A DNA stretch of 64,000 nt from Petrosia ficiformis. Its lineage: Eukaryota > Porifera > Demospongiae > Haplosclerida > Petrosiidae. Location of the stretch: NCBI GenBank assembly GCA_947044365.1, contig OX345644.1, positions 2,987,737 through 3,051,736 of the forward strand, in the 5' to 3' direction. Position numbers and translations under genes: made by a program. Shown piece after piece: positions 35,682 to 45,839 of this stretch (its first letter is position 1; each line of letters opens with the position of its first letter). Under the pieces are notes generated by a model that did no database searches, was not told where the DNA came from, and saw nothing but the letters and a program-made list of their open reading frames with translations.

Positions 35682-37460
35682 TTCATTGGTTCATTCTGAT
35701 GAAGGATAAGACTACATGTATATAGGTAGAATCACATTGATTGAGTTATTATAAATTCATAATTTTAAATGCGGACATATGCTACTATTGTTTCAATCAT
35801 CACACACTTGATTGCATTACACGTGTATATGAATCCTTATCTACATTTTCATAGTAATTTATAATAAGTTCAGTTTCAACTCAATATGATCCTCGCAACT
35901 TTAGTATCTCTAGAGTAATGGCTTCATTATTTTAAAGGTCATTCATGTTCTCTATGACTTCAGAAGAATTTTATAACTTTAGTTTGGAAGGACCAATGAT
36001 CTAGATCTTTTATCTGCATCATTTCCATAATTATGATCATTGTTCCCATTTTTTTGTGTATATCAAATTTCAATCCATTACTTCATTATTGAGTTACAGT
36101 ATAATCATGTACTAACCTTATGACATTAAACTATACACTATATTACATACAAAATTCATCACAAAGTAATCATAAATGTGAACAGGCTTTATATTTTTTT
36201 TTAGTTTCATGGATGGTAGCGAATCTATGGATGGTTCATGTCCTAATTTGACTCCTATCCTTCCATTTTCACATTTACATGGATCAATCAGGGGTTCATT
36301 ACATGGATCATCTACACATGGATCACTAAGAGGATACCCTCATCCACCCTCGTATATCAATCCACCATCATTTGAAGAGACAATAAAAGCCAAGTGAGAT
36401 ACAGACAAACAAATAGATGAATTGAAAGGCACACTTTCCCACAAAATTATTATGCTAACACGAAATTGCTCGCCATTCCACTATTTTATACAGAAAGTCA
36501 ATGGCATTTAGTATCCATGAACAACTATTATTAAGCTTCTTAGATACTGAATTTCATTGCTGTCCAGTACAAAATGGTGGAATGATGAATGTAAATATTG
36601 ATATATCATTTTGAGGGAAAAGAGTCCTTTTCAAAATTCAGGTCACAGATTATTGTTAATGTAATTATTATTATAATTATATACCACTGGTAATTATATA
36701 ATTAGAAAATTATACATGTACATGAATAAAATTATTATTATTATTATTATTATTATTATTTTAATAATAATTTTAACAATTATGTAATTATGTGACCCAG
36801 ATTGCGAAAATTAACCAATAGGTAATTTTGATCAAATGCTTGTGTATAAATGCCCACTGTTTGATGACTTCCTGCAGGAAGAGCCACTAAAATGTGGTTC
36901 CTAAGAAGCTTAATAATTGATATTTCTGGGTACCAATTTAAATTAGCCTTAACCCCAGATCACCATTCCCTACGGGTGAAAGACGGTCTGGAACAGTTGC
37001 TTCAAATTCTTGATCCAAGCCTCTAACATCCTTTGAACTCAAAATGGACGTTCACTATTTGAATGGAAATTTGAACCAACTGTTACAGACCATTTTTCCC
37101 CCCATATGGCATAGCGGTCTGAGGATGAGACTAATTTAAATGGCTAGCATTTACACAATCAAACTTAAAACATAAGGCTGATTTTCACACAATATAAACA
37201 TAATTTATCATGGCTTATTGATATATAAGCATATTGTCATGTTATAATAACTTATTTTGATTGCTAATTATATTATTTAAATTTGTTTTAGAATGGCAGG
37301 TAATCGTTCTGCAAGTTTGTCACTGTTAGAGAAATCTGATCGCTTTCAATTAAGTGGTTCAGGATGGAGTGTAGGACATGATCCTAAATCAGGTAAGAAA
37401 ATGTAGCCACATGGTATTTCAAACAACTATTATTATAATGATACAGGATCAATACTTCGT

Positions 37461-37480
37461 TTGTGTCACACACACACACA

Positions 37481-37534
<54 letters not shown>
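37461..37534. repeat. (CA)n microsatellite
   Basis: Long CA run, longer than the counterpart at 13,750-13,782 in copy 1. Confidence 0.95.
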
Positions 37535-37536
<2 letters not shown>

Positions 37537-38641
37537 GTACTGTACTACTTTTAAAATTGGTTTTAACTAAATCTAATTTCATACCTATGTACGGTTTTAC
37601 AAAAGCTGAAGTAACACTTGAAAATGGCTGGTGGGTTCTACAAAGAACCCACCAGCCAGCCTAACTTGTAAGCATTCAAAGAATGAGGTATGTGCTTATG
37701 TTTAGAAATAATATGAGTATGTGTGCAGTAATAACTTAAACTGGTAGACAGAAGTGGTCCACACACATACATGTACGTACACACAGACACACACACTGTG
37801 TTTTACTCTCTTTCTTCTTACAAATACCATTATAATTACATCCTCCTTCCCTCCATTCAGCATTTTATCCAAATTATTACATACCAGATGACGTCACAGA
37901 TACAGATTCAATTGGTAAACCAGAACCACATGATGAAATGAGTGGAGAGAGTGATGAAAGTGGTGTACACTCTCAATACACTACAAATGTTGGGACTTTT
38001 ACAACATTTGTTTGACTCTCAAAGAATGCTATAATTATTATATTCAACAGTTACAAGCATACATGAAAACACAGTCACTAAAATGGAACTACATGTAATT
38101 ATCAGCTTTTTGATATCATTGTTAAATTATTGCATGACTTCTTTTTGAAACGATAAGCTTCACTATATTGTATGTAAATACAATTATTTTAATTTGTCAT
38201 ATCTCTCATTATACATGCATAATGATAATTATTATTATTGCTGTTACATAATTATAATAAAACCCAACTGCAATCTGTCATACTGCTCTCACATTGGCCT
38301 CCTCACTATAGTTAGCCACTACTGTTGCAAGCTAGTGAAGTAATTTATTTGGATTATTGAATTCGAAAATAATATTAATGCAAATGCAGTGTTTTTTCTA
38401 CTACCTCATAACCCAGGTCCCTTGCGAAAATCATAGTAAAGGTTTGTACATCTCTCAAAACAGATGATTTCACTCCAGTGGCAATTTTGATATTATGATG
38501 AAGAAGAGATTATATCTGGCCAGATATATATATGCATGACAAAGCAAGTCATGTATGACATCATGGTAATTCACTGTGCATCATCACAAAGCACTTACCA
38601 TTGTATCTTGTTACATTCACACTGTTCCAGGAGATGTTAAT

Positions 38642-38689
38642 TAGTCTCGCGCAGCCGACGTATCGCTTTACGTCGGCCGCGCGAAACTA
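38642..38689. repeat. CpG-rich hairpin, transposon-like
   Basis: tagtctcgcgcagccgacgt and its inverted partner acgtcggccgcgcgaaacta enclose the 8-base loop atcgcttt. It is strikingly CpG-rich in an AT-rich setting. The agtctcgcg start resembles ends of other small elements in this window. Confidence 0.7.
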
Positions 38690-38828
38690 CTTTTTCTGTT
38701 GCTTGATGTAATTATGGCTAGTGGGCGACATTGGTGTCAAAGATGACCTCTACCTTTGCAATTGGTGTGGTTTTCCACAACTTTGTGTTTCTCTAAAAGT
38801 GTGGACCTATCACAGACTAGTGACACAG

Positions 38829-39485
38829 GCAAGAATCCTTTATCTTGTATCTTGCTTAACTGTTCCATACCCTGTGCAACATGCCTGGTGGACAGCCAGT
38901 GTCGGGAGGCTGTCTTCTGTAATTCAAAATGTCAAGGAAAGACAAATGAAGAGGCCTGCAATTTACTCTGTGAACTGACATATGGCTACAACAGCACAAA
39001 GTACAGGAACCTTATGCAGTGTATGAGTGATCATGGGTGTTTATCAATGTCACCTATGGACGGGCTATGTCTTGCCAATGACACTGATACAATCAAGAAC
39101 CTCACTGATATGTCTCAAATCAAAGGGAAATGGTGGATCCTTCGTGGTCTTAATTGTGGTCAAAGAGGATGGCCTGCTGGTTTTGATTACTTCCCTTGCC
39201 AGCGTGATGAATTTCTTAAAGAAGATGGCTACTGGGTTGACCATATTGCCTACTGTGGTGGTTCTAATAACACCTGTGCCACACCAATGATTTTCACCAA
39301 TGATTTTCACAGGATCTACACCTACTGGTCCTTATGCAGGTGGTAGTGTGGTTAGTCGAAGTATGAAGCCAACTCTGGATGCCATTCCAGCATACGTAGA
39401 GACAGAGTTCAGGAACACTGCTCGTCAGTTTGGTTTCAACTATGATATTATGTGTATCAGCAATGTAACTAATTGTTCAGATTAA
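38829..39485 (+). pseudogene. violaxanthin de-epoxidase-like cysteine-rich lipocalin, frameshifted
   Basis: The translation from about 38,829 is Cys-rich (CATCLVDSQCREAVFC, CNLLCELTYGYNS), then GKWWILRGLNC...FDYFPCQRDEF. This is the layout of the VDE family: a Cys-rich domain followed by a lipocalin domain that opens with GKWY...GLNP.FD.F.CQ..EF. The frame ends in a TAG near 39,346. A second frame from 39,300 continues with AGGSVVSRS and IPAYVETEF...CISNVTNC, matching the family's GYGGAVVYTR...IPEL C-terminal part. The two frames are offset by a 13-bp tandem duplication (caatgattttcac twice, about 39,283-39,308), and the central lipocalin strands are missing. A likely acceptor is at 38,827-38,828; no start codon or signal peptide was located. 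The family assignment is from memory of motifs. Enzymatic function is not implied. Confidence 0.6.
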
Positions 39486-39552
39486 ACTTTAATGTACCAA
39501 TGTCATCATTGTTGTAACATTAAACATTATCTACATTTAATTAAAATGCTTA

Positions 39553-39960
39553 GTAGTACTGGCTGATAGAGGTTTCACTGTGGCTGAATGTATTGCAATT
39601 CATGGTGCAAAGCTACAAATACCAAGTTTTACTAGTGGTAAAAAATATTATCTACATATTTAGGTAAAAAAATCTCTATACAAGGCAAGACCTACATGTA
39701 ACTCACTATGTTTAATCACTCATTTGCAGGAAGAAGTGGAAACATCAAAAGAACTTTCCCATTTTCGAATTCATGTTGATCTGTCATTGGAGTCTTTAAA
39801 AAATAGATAAACTATTCTTAAAGGACCTCTCCCAGTTAAAATTGTTAAGCACAAAGATGATAAAGATGTAGTTTAAGTTGCTTGTAGTTTGTAGTGCTCT
39901 GGGAGAATCAATTGTTGACTGGTCCCAATGCTCTTGGTAATGATCATTAATAAATTATTC
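39553..39960 (+). pseudogene. DDE_4-type transposase remnant
   Basis: Reads VVLADRGFTVAECIAIHGAK then LQIPSFTSGK up to a donor-like gtaaaa (39,648). After an acceptor at about 39,729 it continues EEVETSKELSHFRIHVDLSL and, after a stop, GPLPVKIVKHKDD. This follows the C-terminal half of DDE_Tnp_4 transposases (ADRGF..........L.IP.F..GK...VE..R.....RIHVER). The HVER motif is changed to HVDL and stops interrupt it. The first part of the gene is missing. Confidence 0.75.
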
Positions 39961-40044
39961 TCTATTGTATAATATAATGTATAATCTACAAGAATAACAG
40001 TTTCAAATAAGTAACTAATCACTGTCTCTACATACTAAACAGTA

Positions 40045-41110
40045 CCATTCACCTTCTGGTGGTCTTTTCAAACCTACACAGCGAAATGGAGCCAATGATA
40101 TGAGCAATTTGGGTTATTACCTTCAACCATATGGCCATATTCTTCTTCTCCACAAAAGAATAGACTTCTTTAAAATCCTTTGTGCACAGTTCGTCAAACA
40201 TCTTAATAGAAAATACTTTAGGTTTCAGGAAAAAATTGTCAAGCTGGTTTAATCTTTGAAAAAAAGTCAGGATCTCTCTCTCTCTCTATTCGTTTAATGT
40301 AAGGAAGTCCAGCAAACAAAATCAGAATAGGAGTACTCACATATATGTGGCCAATTTCCTTGTATTTGAAAATAATACCTATGAATTTCCAAAGATTTCA
40401 ATCCTTTTGTAGTTTTCTTAAGGTAAAATTCGTCCTCTTTAAACTTGTGTAGGGTCTTCATATCTGAAGCTGTAAGGACATATGATTTCAAGGAGCCCGT
40501 CATTACAACAAATGCAAGAGACAAGTCTATCTGGAGATACCCCAAGATGAGGATAATGAGGTGATACATGGAGACCAGTTGTGATGACCTTGAAGGAAGT
40601 ATGACTTGCTTCCATAACGTGTGTAATCTCTTCTTGCATGTGATTCATTTGTGAGTCCCCACTTACACAGAAGCTTTAATTTTTTCGTTGCTCTTTAGTA
40701 TGCTATTCACAAGGGAAGACAATGGTGAATCAATAGATGTATTACACACTGCTTTAAATTTAGATTATGTAATTCGTCCTCTGCGATGTTCGTACCACAA
40801 AAATGATTCTGACTGAAGATATGAAGCTTTAGATAGATAATCAGACTCTGCAGCAGTTACTGTCAACTTTTCTTCAAACACCTGCTCACACTTCAGCAGT
40901 AAGAGCTTTGTATGCTTTATTATAGAGAGATGAAAGTTTCATCAGAAGTTTTCTGATCAGTGGTGTTTTCTGTTTTTGTACAGAGCTAGGATCTAGTACA
41001 GTGATATTCAGAATTCCTAATTTCGATGCAATCACGTGAAGAGTTTCTATGAAAGATTTTCTTCACATGAAGGTGGACGAGGCACCACACACTTGTGATG
41101 TTGGGTTACT
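40045..41110 (-). pseudogene. YqaJ-type nuclease remnant of a DNA transposon
   Basis: On the minus strand, about 40,920-40,680 reads EEKLTVTAAESDYLSKASYL then WYEHRRGRIT-stop-SKFKAVCNTS, where intact relatives read RGRITASKF. 40,600-40,490 reads HYPHLGVSPDRLVSCICCND then GLLEIICPYSF. These are YqaJ/lambda-exonuclease-like motifs (GRI.AS.F; LG.SPDG; EIKCP) with the catalytic D and E in place. Stops and frameshifts break it. It is convergent with the transposase remnant 100 bp away, the arrangement expected for an ISL2EU/IS4EU-type element. Confidence 0.75.
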
Positions 41111-41779
41111 GGTTGTTTCTTGCTTTCATCAGATGTCAGTTTAGGCTGATTGAATGAGACATGCGCTGGTTTATGCTGTAATTAAATAGTGCTTTTAAAA
41201 ATATATATAAATCAGTAATCACAGTTACCTTTACTGAGAATCATGATTTTCACCTCCCTGACATGCCCACTCTAATTGTAAGAATCAAGACTTTTCCATT
41301 GAAGCAACTGTCTCTTTATAAACTCCTGGCCTCTCAATAAAATATCAGAAGATATGACCATGTTCAAGAGGTGGCCATAATGATGTCATACCACACACAA
41401 AATTCTTCTCGTTCTCAATATCAAGCGGATCTCAGCAGCTCCAGCTTATCATGACATCTATCATTTCCTTCGTTGTTTAAGCTAGAGATGTACTCAGTCA
41501 TGGCTTTAATTGATTCACTTTTCCCGGCTTGCACTATGGTCAGCTTCCGACGTTTATACTGAACTCACGTACTTTCCCCAAATTGAGGCGTGGCCAGGTA
41601 ACGATGAAGCATTTTCTATAAACGTAACCGTTCATCTCAGCAATTGCCATAACAAACCTGAGGAAGAATACCACTATATCAACTATAGTACTAGTTTTGT
41701 TAAAGTGAACTGCCTTGTATTGAAGTTAAAGTGTCCGAAAATTAGTACGTCCGGAAATTAATTACTTACTTTATCTATC
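41111..41779. other. spacer, 5' flank of racemase-family gene
   Basis: No gene recognised. The plus frame at 41,510-41,761 has no family resemblance. The last part should hold the promoter and 5'UTR of the gene starting at 41,780. Confidence 0.4.
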
Positions 41780-43601
41780 ATGGTAAGTATAATTTATTAT
41801 ATATTATTAAATACTCGAAGTTTTAATGTGATTTACATTCAATAATGGTAATTATGCATCAAGTGTAATTCCATTAAAAGTGCAGTAACTAATTGCTCTT
41901 TTTTGCAATAAAAATCAGTGACTTATATAATTGTAATTCCATCTTGCCTTTGTTTATAGAATTACAAACACCAAACACATTTCACTAATTTATTTACATA
42001 CACAGGCAGAGTCTCCTAAATCTAAACGAATTCATTTTGATGCCCCAGAAGGGCATATGACAATAGAAACAGTTGAAATGCACACTGGAGGAGAACCAGT
42101 GAGAATCATTGTACGAGGCTACCCTGAAATAAAGGGTTCAGATATTCTTGAAAAAAGACGTTATGCTAAAGAGAATTTAGACCACATACGAAAGATGTTG
42201 ATGTTAGAACCAAGAGGTCATGATGGAATGTACGGTGTACTTATAGTGGAGAAAGACCTGCCTGAAGCAGATATGGCTGTCCTGTTTCTTCACGGAGAAG
42301 GTAAAATTATTCATTTGCAATTGTTTATTAATTCATTCATATACATAATTTGTTATATTAACTTTAACATGAATCCATGCATCTCACAATTTCTTCCTCA
42401 ATCAAATCACGTATACGTGTGTATGTAGCTACATGCTTCTATCCATCTATCCTGACCCTTTACCTTCATCAATTCATCCTTTCTTATTATTATGCAATGT
42501 GCAAAAGCATTCAGTTGATTTATTCATCTGCTAATTTCTTAGCATTGCCGTGTTACATTTAACCATGAAATTATATGTATGTATAGGGTACAGTACAATG
42601 TGTGGTCATGCTACTATTTCTCTTGGCCGCTATGCTGTTGATTATGGAGTTGTACCTGCAATCTCCCCGGAGACTTCACTCACAATACAGTGTCCCTGTG
42701 GACCATTGAAAGTCAAAGTAGAGTATAGTAATGGTAAAACCGGATCAGTATCATTTGAGAGTGTCCCATCTTATGTTGTGTCTACTGATCAGCAAGTTAC
42801 AGTTCCTTCTGTTGGTACTGTCACGTATGATTTAGCATATGGAGGAGCCTATTATGCATTCGTTGATGCTCATAGTATTGGTCTTGATTTAAAGAAGACA
42901 CCTGTGAAACAGTGTGTAGAATCAGCTGGAGCAATAACTGATGAATTAAGGAAGATATTGAAACTCTCTCATCCTGATAATCCCGATTTAGCTTTTCTTT
43001 ATGGAACCATATTGACTGCAGGTGGGGAAGAAGATGGTAAAGCGACACAATTATGCATTTTTGCTGAAAGACAGGTTAGAGAACAGATTAGATTACTTAT
43101 GGCATCTTTTAGTGCACTCACCTATCCATCCATTCAATTAAATCATCCTTCCATCAATCTGTCCATCCATCTATTTATACGATCATTAAATCATCCATCC
43201 ATCCATTTATTCATCCATCCATCCATTTATTCATCCATTCATCTATTTATCATCCAACAATTATACTCAGGTGGATAGATCTCCTTGTGGTTCAGGCGTG
43301 ACTGCAAGAGTTGTATTGGAATATCACAAAGAAATTATAAAACTAGGTTTGCATGTCACATGTATATCACATGTTTATCACATAATTTTCAAATGATGTT
43401 ATCACACTCATAGATGAAACAAAGACATTTGCTAATCCAAAAACAGGTTCAAAGTTTACTGGTACTGCTGTGAGGGAAGAAGAATGGAGTGGTCATAATG
43501 CTGTTGTTGTGAAAGTGGAAGGAAAAGGGTACTATATGGGAGAAAACAAGTTTTGGTTGAAGGAAGATGATGGATTTGGTACTGGATTTCTTTTGCAGTA
43601 A
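41780..43601 (+). CDS. proline racemase / trans-3-hydroxy-L-proline dehydratase family enzyme
   Basis: Cytosolic amino-acid enzyme of the proline racemase superfamily, closest in overall text to animal L3HYPDH. Exons: 41,780-41,782 (only the ATG), 42,006-42,300, 42,587-43,074, 43,271-43,346 and 43,414-43,601; phases join exactly to 349 residues (human enzyme is about 354). Signatures: EMHTGGEPVRI at about 25-35, the first catalytic motif MCGHA with Cys105, GGAYYAFVDA, and the second catalytic motif DRSPCGSG with Cys268. Animal trans-3-hydroxyproline dehydratases are known to carry Thr at the second position, and two Cys are the rule for racemases and 4-hydroxyproline epimerases, so the reaction is open. 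The donor after exon 3 is gttaga, less canonical. An AATAAA overlaps the stop codon (43,600-43,605). Confidence 0.9.
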
Positions 43602-43605
43602 TAAA

Positions 43606-45030
43606 GATTAGGAACACTGCATGACCACAATTTTTCTTACGTTGCATTTTTTTACTACAAATTTAATAAGAAAATTTGATCTGTTTCCATCCATGGTTTC
43701 ATGAGTGCTGGTGACAATTGCGGTGTTGTAATAAAATCACCCAGCCAGCCCTAACATATAGTAGAAACCCCCAAAATATAATTATCATGCCTAATATCTC
43801 ACATTAGATGCACAAAGAAGGTTTGGCAACCTAAAATGGCTCAATTAAAATAAATATTCTACTTTGTACATTTATTAGACAGCATAAGGGTATTGATATT
43901 ACAATTATTAGATTATAATACGAGAATATCCATAACAACTTACATGACAAATTAAATTACAATTTAAATTATTCCTTGCAACTGTACTAACCAATAAATT
44001 TGTTATTTTAACAATTTTATTTTTGTAGTGCAGCTTCTTTATATGGTAGTAGGGTGTATAGTGATAACAAATCGTTTCTTCCTATGCATAATATCTCATT
44101 TTAAAGTTATCAATAACAGCCTCTTCATATAGTAGTAGGGTATATTTAGGTATATTCATTTATGATGGATTATAACCAGACAAAATGCTAATTATCCTCA
44201 TATTTCATGTTTCTGACTATATATTAGAAATGTAAGTGCAGCTGAGGTAACAAGTGGTTTGTTGAAATAACAAATTCATTTTTACTGTGTATATATATAT
44301 GTATATTTTATATGAAAGTACATGATATGTATATGTATGTATGTATGTATGTATGTATATATATACATTATATATCATTGTTAGGGTTGTATGCTGTTTT
44401 GTTACTATAAATAGTGAGTGGTTATGGTTTTGTTACTATTTATAGTTGTGAAGGTTACATGCAGAAACAGCCACTACTATGTATTCAAGAGATCATGGTA
44501 CAAATATTAGATTACAAACATTCTCAATAAAATTATAATTATTGGGCTATTTACTACTTTCCACTCATCTGTGTATATACATACATACATACATACATAC
44601 ATATAGAAATACATAGGAATATGTTATACTGACATAATGCATATCCAGAAGTATACTGGAGTGTACTGATATACATGGTGACTATCCAGAAGTATACTGA
44701 CATACATAGTAAATATCCAGAGGTATACTGGAGTGTATAGAGAATGCATGGATCATAACTATTTTATTGATTGTCTTTATAATAATCGACAAGCTTGAAA
44801 CATTAATTTTTGAAACTTAACAGTCATAAAACTTGTTTAGTAGCCTGACACAATTACTTCAGTCACTAAATTGTTGGCGTGAAATATGGGTGGATGGCAC
44901 CCTAAAATTATAGTACTTCAGCTAATTGAATATACTTAGTACAGAGTAGAATATATATATAATTATAGTTATGGTATTAGCATGTAACTGACAAGATTGA
45001 AAAAAATGTCAAACTTTTGAAACTCAAAAT
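43606..45030. other. spacer with dispersed repeats and simple repeats
   Basis: 43,775-44,035 is a copy of the MITE interior at 19,318-19,590. 44,100-44,160 repeats at 46,205-46,265 (aagttatcaataacagcctc). (GTAT)n lies at 44,332-44,355 and (ATAC)n at 44,578-44,602. No gene is seen. Confidence 0.6.
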
Positions 45031-45031
45031 G

Positions 45032-45835
45032 TCATACAACTTGCTTAACTGCAGTGTAGATTACAGGCCAACAGTCATGATCAGGAAAGAGCTTTTGTGT
45101 TTTAAATTCTGAAGCAACCCTCTCTATATTGATAAATCCTGCATTCTGTAACGCTTTTGTGATCATCTCTTTGGAGAGACGAATATTGTAAAAAAACTCA
45201 TTTCCTACTTTATACATAGTCCAATTGGAAAATTTAGTATTTCGTTCCAAGCCATAGATAAACATCTTTCCTCCTGGTTTTAATAATTGAAAAAATCTTT
45301 TTACTGCAGCATTATAGTCATCTACAGATTTGCAGGCACTTTCTAAGCAGAGAGTTGAAGAGAGTACATCATATTCTTCCATAAATTCTGTAGGTAGTAA
45401 TGGGTCTTTAGTAACATCACATGGTACAATAGCTTTGATGGATGATCGAAGTTCCTTTTCTCGTACAGCAACATCCTTCTCCTCACCTCCTTCAATATCA
45501 ACGACTATATGTTTGAAAAATAATGTCCAGTCATGAGCTTTAGGATCTTTCTCCAACCATTGTCGTAATGCCTCACGATTATTTTCAGTGTACTCAGACA
45601 GAACAATCTCTGAAGCATAAGGAACAGCACTGATGGAATTAATAATAATAGGACCTGTTCCAATATCTAAAATCTTTAGTTTTTTGTCAGAATGAAAAGA
45701 TTGATAGAACTTGTGAATATAAGGGAGAGGAAACGTATGAAATTCGTCGGAAAGATCGCTAAAATACGATTCAAGGAATGCCCGTGTATCAAATTTATCA
45801 TGGTAATCTTCACCAAACTTAACAATCTTTTCCAT
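45032..45835 (-). CDS. NNMT/PNMT/INMT-family SAM methyltransferase, paralogue
   Basis: 267 residues, single exon, closely similar to the plus-strand copy at 15,585-16,400 through the whole length: LDIGTGP SAM motif, EYTENNREALRQWLEKDPKA, DVLSSTLCLESA and LLKPGGKMF. It starts MEKIVKFGEDYHDKFD, which supports the shorter start in the other copy. The two genes are inverted relative to each other and 29 kb apart, with little flank similarity, so duplication is not recent or was by retroposition. Substrate is unknown. Confidence 0.88.
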   Translation of the reverse strand: MEKIVKFGEDYHDKFDTRAFLESYFSDLSDEFHTFPLPYIHKFYQSFHSDKKLKILDIGTGPIIINSISAVPYASEIVLSEYTENNREALRQWLEKDPKAHDWTLFFKHIVVDIEGGEEKDVAVREKELRSSIKAIVPCDVTKDPLLPTEFMEEYDVLSSTLCLESACKSVDDYNAAVKRFFQLLKPGGKMFIYGLERNTKFSNWTMYKVGNEFFYNIRLSKEMITKALQNAGFINIERVASEFKTQKLFPDHDCWPVIYTAVKQVV

Positions 45836-45839
45836 TACG

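Larger units (their letters stand above)
32027..38015 (+). pseudogene. partial receptor copy: broken FN3 exons, intact TM and tail exons
   Basis: Exon counterparts: 32,027-~32,130, 32,990-33,169, 33,224-33,300, 33,700-33,935, 34,519-34,674, 35,157-35,247, 36,205-36,393, 37,292-37,392 and 37,861-38,015. Lesions relative to copy 1: a 33-bp loss removes the donor of the first FN3 exon and leads into TAA; a 15-bp in-frame loss in the next exon (VIAVL); loss of one G at that exon's donor (gctgtaag for gctggtaag), which shifts phase; and a 4-bp gain before the donor at 33,936. TM, tail and stop exons match copy 1 lengths (the last is 9 bp shorter, in frame) and keep TTFV. No Ig exons, signal peptide or promoter are present. 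A full receptor cannot be made. A product starting near the TM exon is possible but unsupported. Confidence 0.85.
31908..38320 (+). repeat. segmental duplication, copy 2
   Basis: Direct copy of 8,337-14,651, about 17 kb downstream. Homology begins near tcacactaatttttaatcac and ends at tatagttagccact. It lacks the MITE at 8415 and has a greatly expanded minisatellite, a palindromic insert at 34,035-34,230, and different microsatellite lengths. Confidence 0.9.
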
